From Entomortierella parvispora (taxonomy: Eukaryota > Mortierellomycota > Mortierellomycetes > Mortierellales > Mortierellaceae): a stretch of 64,000 nucleotides of DNA. Both the position numbers and the translations under genes were made by a program. The notes below the pieces were generated by a model. It saw nothing but the letters and a program-made list of their open reading frames with translations, did no database searches and was not told the DNA's origin. The stretch is from the NCBI GenBank assembly GCA_963573315.1, contig OY752140.1, forward strand, positions 3,224,001 to 3,288,000, written 5' to 3'. Shown in pieces: positions 46,189 through 56,054 of the stretch; position 1 is the first letter of the stretch, and every line of letters begins with the position of its first letter.

Positions 46189-47166
46189 ATGGAAGAGGCA
46201 CAGTCGTTTCGACTATCGGGGACCACCGAGATCAAGACAGTTCCTGTTCATAATGTTGATGGACAGAGTGTTGTTTGCTGGGAGAGCATCGAGCGAGTTT
46301 ATCCTGGGGTCAAGTGTGTCAAAAACGGTGACAATGAGTAAGTACTAAAAAAAGAGATGATATTTTTTATCAATTGAAATACTGATGTTATGATTGTGGC
46401 CTCTAGAGTACCTCACGGTATCGAGCACTCGCCGGGCGCAGTATTGGATGCAGTCCTGTCTTGCTCAACCGAGCTCGGCAATTTCGATCCCCAATTGCAG
46501 CCTGCAAGCATTGCGCCGATCGGTCCTCAAGCCGAACGTTTGGGTGATCCATCAACCAAGGGCAGCCTAGTCGAGGATCTAAAAGTCGTTCAAGCTGACA
46601 CGGATTCCTTTCCAACGACACAATCAGATGCATCACCTACCGGCAAGGCCACAGCGGCGTTGTTTTTGTAAATTGTCAAAGCGAGGGTTCAGGAATCCAA
46701 GGTTGAGAAGAAATTCCTCTCTTATTTGGCCCCCGAGCTTCGAGAAAAAGTCATTCGTGCACCAAACATATACGAGGCATATGCTGAAGCGATTCGTGGA
46801 GGCCAACCCAAGATTGACCATATGGAACTCAGCCCGGAACTGAACGCATTGAATGCCCTAATTGTCAAGGGCAACGAAGAGTTGGCGGAGGGGATGAAGG
46901 CCGCCATGGTCAAGGAGAAAGAAGAGCTGAAAGCTGCTCTGGCCAAGGATAAGGAAGAATTGAAGGCTGCCATGGCCAAGGACAACGAAAAGTTGGTCCG
47001 ATTGCAACAGGAAGCACGAAATAGGGACGAAGATATAAGGCAGTTACTGGAAAAACTTGCCCAATCGAACAAGCAACTACTCCATGGACAAAATGAGATG
47101 AAGCAGCTGCAGATCCAAGCCCTAGATCAGATTGCAGTGCTTTACACTCGTGTCCAGGCTGTCATA

Positions 47167-47182
47167 ACCCAAACACCCAAAC
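47167..47182 (+). repeat. 8-bp tandem duplication (ACCCAAAC)x2 causing a frameshift
   Basis: Removing one unit rejoins the coiled-coil frame to the frame reading YELHEYPIPRLFVVLPQ, so the duplication is a specific and probably recent lesion. Confidence 0.8.
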
Positions 47183-48249
47183 ATACGAACTCCACGAGTA
47201 CCCGATCCCCCGCTTGTTCGTTGTCCTTCCACAAGACCCTTCGAGGTGGGATCCCTCCAACTTCCTCTCAAACAAATTCCGCCTCTACGTTTTGTGCGAA
47301 TGTGGAGAGCACACGAAGTCAATTGACAGCAAGAGCCACATCCATTTCGCGAAGCATATTGGCTATGAGATCGCTCGACCCAATGAATTCTTTGAATTGT
47401 ACGGTTCCCATATCCTCACGGTCCTAAAGATGCTCAAGCTTGGTATTTCGGTTGCAGGAGTAGTCATGCCAACCATTTCTCGTTTGGTTCCGGCAGATCT
47501 CGCCAATACGGCTTCTAGTTATCTGAAGAATCTGAAGGATGGCGTCGACATGATGGGTCCTATCATCGACTGTATAGACAAAAGCTCCAAGAACGAAAGA
47601 AAATCCATTGAAGGGTTTCCGAGCAAATGGAAAACAAGGAGGCATTGGAGGGAGCCGATCTACGCAAGCTGGACACTTTTCTGAAAGCCAAGGATGAGGC
47701 AAAGACTCTGGGAAACCTTTACAGAACTGTCACACACGAGGGACACGTCAAATGGGTTTGCATCGACCACTACCGCGAGAACTACCAAGAGTACACGGCA
47801 AAGGAATTCCAGATCATGTTAAACTCCGTGGAAGGAACGTTCGATAGAAACACTGGCCGAGTAGTAGTCACGCTTCGATCAAAAGTGTTTGCAGAGAAGT
47901 TCTACTCTGCTTTAGCAAAGGCAAGATCTGTCTACGACCTCGATATTGCTTTTGGGTGGGCATATTCCAAGAGCGATCTTGAGGCACTTGAGGTTGCACT
48001 CAGGCCAACAAGAGTATCGATCCTCCGACTTAATGTCCTATATTTTCAGTCAAGCCTAGGTGTCAAATTGTTTTCGATGTCTGCTCAGTATGGGGTGTTT
48101 TTCCGATTGCAGGGACTTTCTAATATGAGAATCGTTCATATTGTTCTTCCCGAAGATTTTATCATTCATCCCAATTTCCAGCTTACACCACCTTCCTGTC
48201 TATGCAGGCTATCCTTCGAGTCGGTAGGCGGAAAAATTGGAACAAAAGA

Positions 48250-48800
48250 CCTTAGCGCATTCTTTGAGACGCTCAGAACAAACTCGACATTGACTATTTT
48301 GAACCTGAAATCCAACTCGATTGGTGATAGTGGGGCTAGGGAGCTTTCAAAGGCACTCAAGGACAATTCGACCTTGATCTGTTTGAACTTGGGCTACAGG
48401 GAGTTTGAATTTAGTGTAACCAAGTTGCTGCTGCTAGAACTGGGACTCATATCGCTGTCGACATCTCGGGACTCGACATCCAACTTGATTAGTGATAAAG
48501 GAGCGCAGGCGCTATCAGAGGCACTCATGACCAATTCGACTTTGATTACTTTGAACTTGAGTTACAACCGTATTGGAGATGAGGGAGCTCGGGTGCTATC
48601 GGAATCACTCATGACCAACTCGACTTTGACTGCTTTGGAGTTGAGTTTCAACTCCATTGGAAGCGAAGGAGATCAGGCGTTGTCGGAGGTATTCGAAGTC
48701 AATTCGACTTTGACTACTTTGGATTTGAGGAACAACTCGATTGGAGATAAAGGAGCTCAGGCGTGGTCGGAGGCCCTCAAGACCAATTCGACATTGGCAG
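48250..48800 (+). repeat. LRR array, 84-nt period
   Basis: At least four in-frame 28-residue repeats start NSTL and end near SEAL, plus one corrupted unit. DNA identity between units is high enough to recombine. Confidence 0.8.
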
Positions 48801-49015
48801 TCCTGCAGTCGAATGACAAGTGGGATAACAGCTAGAGTGGAGAGACAGGTTCACACGGGTTCAGTTCGACAGATATTGTATGAGAGGCGAATGACGACTA
48901 GAGTGGAGAGGAAGGAGCTCAGGCCTCTTGGAGACACTTAAAATCGATTCGACCTCGACAGCTTCGAACTTGAGGGACGACTCGATTAGAGGGAATGGAG
49001 CTCAGGCAATATTTT

Positions 49016-49541
49016 ATTTCACCGTGCCGGAAGAAGTGGAGTGTGAACTGAATTATCTACGACTTGATATAGCCGCGTGGCGTGGCCATCCCATTGTGTC
49101 CAAGCGCTGACAGCTCTGACTAAGTTGAACTGGCATGATTGCCCTGGGCTACTTCTGATGGAAATTTTCGAGATCAACCTGGTAATCTCCAACGAAGAAT
49201 AAATAATAAATATGGCAGTCAAATAGAACGTGACCAGAGAGCTAATGGCGAGCACCGTACATGGAATTGGGACAGCTCTTTGCGATCGGAAAGGTAACAA
49301 GGCAATGTCCACGGCGGCGTTGGTGGACATGCTGTTCAGGTTTCTGCATCGAACTGCTCCGTAAGCACGCACCAAATTTATGATCCCATGCGTTTTACGT
49401 CATGCTCGCACAAGAGGGCCAAGAGAGAACTGAGCAAGTTGAGCCATTGAACTTTCTTTCCTTTTCCCTTCTTTCTTCTCCCCCTTGACCGCTCATTAAT
49501 CCAATTCTTCACTTTGAAAAGAACATCAAAGACAGCCAACA
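49016..49541. other. Intergenic before the dioxygenase gene
   Basis: No gene recognised. It marks the end of the island and should contain the IDO promoter; a C/T-rich leader occupies 49450-49500. Confidence 0.4.
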
Positions 49542-51438
49542 ATGCTTCGCGTCCTTGATCAGCAAGAGATAATCCCTCTGCCGATTCTGGAAGACTACGA
49601 TGTGTCTCCAATCACGGGTTTTGTTCCTTACCCTCAACCTCATGGACGTCTCACGTCGGCGTACTATCAGCCTTGGGAAGAGATCATGGACAGGCTGAAC
49701 GAGCTGATTGAGACGCGTCATTTGCGTGCCCGCGTCGACGAGGTAACTTGTTGTGGGATTGACACCTCAGACTGACCTTGATATTCCTCGAGACAATTGT
49801 TTTCTTGTGAAAAAAAGTAACACTCTTGGATCATTCGATTCAGATGCCATTGTTGCAAGTAGACCAGTTGACGGGTCTCAGAGAACATCAGCGAGCTTAT
49901 GTGGTGCTGAGTATTATGGCCCACAGTTACATCTGGGGACATGGCCTGGATATTGCCCAGGTACCCAACAAAAAAAAGTTCAAAGAAGGCAATGCAATTG
50001 AGGCCCCCCCCCAGAAGCTGACACCCGTTCTTGTTCTTTCAATAGTCCATTCCTGAACCTTTGGCAGTACCGTGGCAGGCTGTTTCCAATGTCCTGGATA
50101 TCCCGCCAGCTCTTACCTATGCATCAAACGATCTTTGGAACTGGAAGCTCATTGATGAGAAAGGGCCACATACACTTGAGTAAGTGCATCCTTTTCCTTC
50201 TCTCTCTTTTTTCTTTTTTTTTTATTCTTTTCGCATTCTTGTGTTCTTGTATTAACTTTTCAGTATCAACTGAAGAAACTTTACGACCCTGCATACCATG
50301 ACAGGAGCTCGGGATGAGGTCTGGTTCGACACAGTGTCAGTGTTGGTTGAGGTTGAAGGAGGCGCGGCCCTGAAACCCTTGTTGGAGGCTATGCAGGCTG
50401 TTCGAGAGGACGATATCGAGACAACTGTCCAAAAGCTCGGTCTTGCTTTGCCCCAATTGCAAAAAGCCGGGAAAGCACTCTGTAAGCTTTTTCTTTTTTC
50501 TTTTTCTGCTTTCTTTCCGCCGTTTCCCAACTCCATGCTAACAGCAGCGCTTCTCATTAATTTGTTGTGAACACAAACACACGCACACGCACACGCAAAC
50601 AAACGTGACCTTGGACTTTCCGGAAAACAAACCAACATGCAAATCGCCCAATATAGCTCGAATGTTTGAAGAGTGCGATCCTGCCGTGTTTTATTGGAAG
50701 ATCCGAAAGTTTCTGGCAGGTTCGGAGAACAATGCCGGTCTAGGCCTCCCCAACGGACTGATCTACATCGGCGTCGACAACAACGTGCCCAAACACTTTA
50801 TGGGCGCAACCGCTGGCCAGTCCTCGATTTTCCCAGCCTTGGATGTGATCTTGGGAATTCAACACTTTGAAAAGAATCTATCGTCATCATCCCCGCAGCA
50901 ACTTTCGTCTACACCGCTGACAACAACAGACAATATAACAAAAGCAACCGCTTTGAATGACCCAATGGCTCTGAATGGCGGCAGAGGCGAAGGCGGCGCA
51001 CCTAACAGCTTGTTGCAAAAGATGCGTTTGTACATGCCAGGACCACATCGTGCCTTTTTGGACCATCTGGCCAAAGTTGCGAATCTGCGTGACTTTGTCC
51101 TGAAAAAGTCAATGGACGAAAACTTTGATTCGGACCCGGCTGCGCAAGCCCTGGTCCAGATTTATGACACTTGCGTGCATGAGGTCAAGTTGTTTCGAGA
51201 TACACACATTCAGGTTGTGACTCGATACATCATGACCCAGGCTCGCCGCGGCCCACCAGAGGGCTGGGAAGATTGCAGGGTCAAGGTTGAGGCTGCACCA
51301 GAGATCAAGGGCGAATCGGGAATTGTAGAGGAGACTTCCATGCGAGGATCCGGAGGAAGCGATCTCATGCCGTTTCTCAAAACCAATCGCGACGAAACTC
51401 TGTCGACAAAGGTCATCCAACCTACCTCAAAGAAATGA
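49542..51438 (+). CDS. BNA2: Indoleamine 2,3-dioxygenase
   Basis: Predicted 479-aa haem enzyme. It oxidises L-tryptophan to N-formylkynurenine, the first step of de novo NAD+ synthesis. Exons 49542-49742, 49844-49960, 50046-50179, 50276-50481 and 50657-51438 are all GT-AG and in phase. N-terminal ILEDYDVSPITGFVP matches the family. Catalytic-domain signatures are DQLTGLREHQRAYVVLS, GQSSIFPALDVILGI and YMPGPHRAFLDHL. FRDTHIQVVTRYI carries the proximal haem-ligand His, and the C-terminal loop GSGGSDLMPFLKTNRDET is present. A low-complexity insert of about 50 residues follows DVILGIQHF, common in fungal IDOs. The acceptor of exon 4 (CTGAAG) is weak but is the only one restoring the conserved frame. 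It converges with CUL4. Confidence 0.94.
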
Positions 51439-51683
51439 GAGGGGCTCACTGCCGCACGATTGCGCCCTTCCTTATTATTGTTGACACGTTACGGACGCGT
51501 GTCCCAGTCGGCCATTGAAATGAAAAAAGGAGTCCATTTTATTGCCAACATCCTGCTCTCATAAAAAAGACGCCAGCTCCACTTCCTGGTATTATTGAAA
51601 ACGGGATCACCAGCTCCTTTTTCTCGATGCAAACGTCCCGTTGGTAATAAGATTTTGAAAAAAGGTGCCAAGTCATTCACGTT

Positions 51684-54600
51684 CTAAGCCATATATCTGT
51701 ACAGTGTCTGGTCATCTTTGTCACGCTCCATATAGTCTCGGTCAATAAGACTCTCGATTCGCTTCTTCAGGTCCGTCGCCTATCGCCAAAGAATAAAACA
51801 AAATGAAATGGCAATCGTCAGTCATGAGGTCTTCTTACGAAGTTCCATTCCGCAAATGTACCCCACAAAACCACCCACGACTTGTTACCTTGATGGCAAA
51901 CTTCAATTGATCGAAAAGTTCGCTAAAAAGTTGGTTATGGGAGATGGCCTTGCGTGTCTTCATGATGCGGACAATGGCAGCATCAACCTGGAATTGTCGG
52001 TCTTGGAAGATTCGCTCGTTGGTCGAGGCGTTTTCCTCCGCGGTTTCCTTAAGTTGGATCGCATTAATCTTGATCCTCGTTAACGGCGCTGTGAAGTCAT
52101 TGTTGAATGTAAACTCGTCCGTTTCAGACACGTCCTTGGACTTTGGATGTTTCGAGAGCACACGATGTTTTCCACACGCCAGAGATTGCAATGTCCGGTT
52201 AAGTTCCTTGGATTCTAGTAGAATGAATGATTGAAATAACGGTAGGGCATTACATGTTAGTGGACGTGACTTGGAAAAATCACTTGTTGGCAATCGCAAA
52301 AGACAAGGCTTACCGATATTGGTCAATTGCCTGATTTCTTTGTAGGGGAGTGAAGAATCGCCAGAGTCGTTGAACAAGAGAAGAACAATAGCTTGGAACA
52401 AACTCAATTGTAACTCTTTGGAACCCTACAGAAGTGTTGAAGTATGGATGGTCATTAGCTGTTGCGAGCCTTTTTCTCATTTCCCCAGAAACCTGGCAGG
52501 TGAAGCACAACTTACTGCTTTGAAGACTGCCTTGACTACACAGTGACCTAAGCTGTGCTGCCACATGAGTCGACGGCCCTTGTGCTTGGACAAGTAAAAA
52601 TCCTTGAAAACTTCTTGACATTGCGAAATCTATACGTTACACGTCAATATTCGTTAATAGCGATCTATGTTGTCCATATCCATTGTTCGACTCAAACACA
52701 ACTCACATGCGGAGGAAGGTTCGCTTCCACGGGGGCGTAGGTTGGCCAATGACCCTGAGTCAAAACATTGACACTGAGGTCCAGGTGACCGATTTTGCTG
52801 TACATTTTGCTCGCCTTTAACGTATAATATAACATGAAAGAGTTAGTTTTGAAGACAAAGAGCTATCCATTTAAATCGAATGAAAGCCAAGTGCCAAGAC
52901 ATACCCTGAAGTTAGCCATGACGTCCCTAGAAATATCCATATCCTTGAACATTCCCTCGAGTTTCGTTGTGAATCCAGATCCACACTCTATAGTCGGGTA
53001 GTGGAAGGATATCATTGGGGTTAATCCAGATGTCTGAGCTTTAGAGTGGTATCAGGTATCAAATTCCTGTACTGCACGACATACCAACTTTCAGTTTGCT
53101 CAGCATGCTCTTCTCAGCATCAAAGGAAGCACTTTTGCCAAGCAGCAGTCTTTTGGCCAAATCACGTTTGTAAAACGCCTCAAAGACATCTTTGCCTTGG
53201 ATGTAACGGAACAAAATCAAAACTCTATCAAGAGTAGTTTCCAGCTCATCAACCGATTGTTCCTACAAAAAGTCGAAAAAAACAAATCGAGTTAGTGGCT
53301 CGGCGCTCTGCAACTGTAACCGTAGACTACTGGTGGTGGGGAAAGAGTGAGAGGGGACGCGCGTACCTTGTTGCCACTGCGCAGTCGCGCATCGAGGTAT
53401 TTGGCGACCAGCTCTGCTGGCTTGTTTTGCCGAGTGTTGACGAAGATTTCAAAGCACTCCTTCAGAACATTCAAGAAAAGTTCCGAGTTTTGGAAACATT
53501 TGCTCACAACCTCATCCATCCTAAGCTTGAACCGAAGCAGTTCCTCTACCAAAGACTCGTCCCGAGATGGATCGGATACAAGCCCCTTGCCAGTTTTCTA
53601 AAGGAATGGACACTGTGTAAATATCAAGACGTACACCATCCTTTGTATAAATAAGCCAGGGTTACGACAACTCACCTTAACATAGAGCGCAAAGTTGGCA
53701 CTAAGCTTTTCCAAATGACCAATACGTCCAAGTAAATCGTACCACAACTTGAGATCCGGGAGATTGTGGTCAGCCATAACACCTTCGAATCCGTTCTGGA
53801 GAATATAGTCAGACCAACGCTCCAAGAGCTCGCCTTCAACAGTCGCAACCAGGCTTCGTCTCGTCGATTTCTCCAGATAGCCTTCGAACCGACCAGTTTC
53901 CTCTGACAGTCTGCGCTGGGCATGACGCAGGTATTCGGGTACGGTTAAACTGTGGACACACTGTTCAGCCTCCACATGGTAAAATGTTCGCGAGTGTAGA
54001 ATGAATGGAGTCTCAAACGCCGAGCTGTACATATGAATATCTGACAGCATGCGCAGCAGCGATGTGACCAAGGGGTACGATATCGCCTCGCCGGATCGGT
54101 CCCGGTCAATCAGCTGCAAGACACCATCCAGAACCTTTGTACGGATCACGTCCTGCTGCATGATCAGGCGTCGCCAAAGCTCCAGTCCGAGTTCCCAGAT
54201 GCTAGATACCCCCAGAGTCTGGATTACGTACGTCCGATCCAGGTATAAGAAGATGCTGCGAATCATGATCAATTGCCGACAGTGCTTTGTCCATGCTGTG
54301 TGCACCGCTTCCAAGAAGTCATCCTGGGCGCCGTTGTTCTCCAAAAGAGTTTGGAGTACATCGTTCACATGACGTTCACACTCGGCGGATAGTTTTTTGT
54401 ACAGAGAGTCTCCATATTTTTGGTGACAAAGGTTCTCACATGTCTTGTAAAGCTCCTCCAGGGATGAAGCCACGGGTTTTGAGTTTTGAATAGCTCGGAC
54501 AGCTTGCTGAAGCACTTTCCATGTCTCTTCTTCATAGTTGGCTGGCAATTGTGGCGTCACTGTGGGAAAAGCAAAGCAGGGTTAAAACAGAGATACATGG

Positions 54601-55453
54601 ACATGTCTGTCATTCTATCATTCCTCAAAACCTCTTTTTACCCGTGAAATTCTTGATGACCAACTTCTTGACGGGCTGTTTGCCTTGGACTCCTGTTCTA
54701 CGGACTGGCGGCGCGCTTGACTTTGGTCCGCTTGCAGACGGGCCAGAGAGGCCAGCATCGGAAGTTCTTGATCCAGGGCGGCCGAGTGCTGGTCTTGCTG
54801 AGCTGGCGCCAAGACCTGCGGCGGCCGAGAAGTAGTTGGGGTGCGAGTCGATGGACATGTCGGACTGATGCGAGGAACCGTGGGATGAATGTGAATGTAA
54901 GTGGGAGTGAGGGTCTTTTGGAGCAGATCGCCGTCGCTTTGTATCTGCGATTTCGCGAGCACGAGCAAAAGAGTTTTCGAGGGGGTTGACTGGCAGAACC
55001 CTGAAGGGGAGTGTAGAGGATGTGGAAGAGGACGAGGAAGATGAGGGAAGAGGAGCGGGAGGGGTCGGTGAGGAGGACGAGCCCTGGGCGTTGCTGGTCG
55101 GTTTCCGCTTTTTGCTTGGGCTTGCTTCTGCAGAAGACGCGACCGTGAGTGGGGATGAGTGAGCAGAGCGCGCAGTCGGGGACGAAGAGGAGGACCAGAA
55201 GACGACGAGGAGGAGGCGAGCAGGAAGCGCGAGAGTGGCAAGGACAAGGCAGAGAACGAGGATCAATGTTAGTTCGGCGTCGGCATGCATGGCCTGGCCA
55301 GACCTTGTTGGGACAAGGGCAGGAGAGGAAAAGTGAAGAAAGAAGGAGTGAAGGGAGGAGGAAGGAGTGCGTGTTTGTAGGGCTGGACGAAGGAGAGACA
55401 AGAAGGGTTGCGCGTTGGCATGCATGGCCGGGTATACCAGCAGCCATGTCCAT
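51684..55453 (-). CDS. CUL4: Cullin 4, scaffold of CRL4 ubiquitin ligases
   Basis: Predicted 877-aa cullin. CUL4 with DDB1 and RBX1 forms CRL4 ligases acting in DNA repair, replication licensing and heterochromatin. Eleven coding exons: 55438-55453, 54642-55127, 53676-54559, 53367-53597, 53085-53262, 52905-52987, 52707-52814, 52516-52629, 52314-52425, 51889-52214 and 51684-51779. All are in phase. A Ser/Pro-rich N-terminus with SPSKKRK leads to [13 protein letters not shown]4-type repeats follow ([33 protein letters not shown]), then the cullin homology region ([35 protein letters not shown]). The neddylation helix [16 protein letters not shown] and the C-terminus [10 protein letters not shown] complete it. 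The 16-nt first exon (MDMAA) is inferred from phase; the start could differ. [13 protein letters not shown] and the N-terminal motif favour CUL4 over CUL3. Confidence 0.92.
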
Positions 55454-56054
55454 ATGCAATGGGGTGACATTGGATTCAGTCAGACGCGTTGGACGGATGG
55501 ACACGCAGGAAATGAATGAAATATGTTGCGACATATTAATGTTCATTAATGTTTGAGTGGGACCAGCAACCAGCAGCTCCTCCAGCCTCAAGAGGTTGCT
55601 TTCACTCAAGTCTGAGGGTTGATCGGGTCCCATGTCTCTCTTCCTGCGTGCTGACATGAATCGGCGGAAAAGGGTGTGTGGTATATGGGATTACCTGACG
55701 AAGACACTCGATTGAAGCTCATAGGGGACCAAGTGCGGACAAAAGAAAGAAGGAAGGAGAAAAGGAAGAGGGCGAAGAAGGGAACGAAGAAGAAGAAGAA
55801 GAAGAAGAAGAAGAAGAAGAGGTACAGGTCTGTCGACTGCGACGACGACAAAAGTGCAAAGAGAGGTGAAGATGAAAGAAGGGAACCAAGACTCTTCAGT
55901 GCTGCTGTGGAGGAAAAAGAAGGAAAAGGTCGAAGGTCAAATGAAAAAAAAAAGTTCGGGGGACTGTCACTGCTCACTGGGAGCTTGAATTTAATTAACA
56001 TTAGGTATTTAGTCTAGTTATTTAATTTAGTCGAGTTTTTTATTCTTTTAAAAA
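55454..56054. other. Intergenic between CUL4 and VPS27, with GAA repeat
   Basis: No gene recognised. It should hold the CUL4 promoter and VPS27 3' UTR. Confidence 0.5.
55786..55821 (+). repeat. (GAA)12 microsatellite
   Basis: Pure GAA/AAG run in a purine-rich stretch downstream of VPS27. Confidence 0.9.

Larger units (their letters stand above)
46189..49015 (+). pseudogene. Broken LRR (ribonuclease-inhibitor-like) repeat gene of a Mortierella-type family
   Basis: The intact parent would have had four parts. First is an N-terminal domain (FRLSGTTEIKTVPVHNVDGQ, WESIERVYPGVKCVKNGD) with one intron (46338-46406). Second is a Lys/Glu/Ala coiled coil with repeated KEELKAA units (46890-47000). Third is a central region including RLFVVLPQDPSRWDPSNFLS and GHVKWVCIDHYRENYQE. 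Fourth are 28-residue LRRs with consensus NSTLTTLDLRNNSIGDKGAQ. Lesions seen are an in-frame TAA at 46669-46671, an 8-bp tandem duplication (47167-47174 and 47175-47182) that shifts frame, a one-base shift near 47616-47622, scrambled repeats at 48390-48480, and LRR remnants beyond the stop at 48835 (to about 49015). Translation as written would stop after 137 aa. I recall such proteins from Mortierella as a large unnamed family; function unknown. Confidence 0.75.

Noticed and set aside
46675-46725. Explaining the TAA in the LRR gene by an intron
   Set aside because: The only GT near it (GTAAAT) would need a 17-nt intron, and the frame is already conserved through the stop.
54698-55657. 319-codon ORF in another frame over the CUL4 N-terminus, starting MSARRKRD
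   Set aside because: The other frame joins [10 protein letters not shown] to the cullin core, and a 16-nt first exon fits it in phase; the rival frame has no family support.
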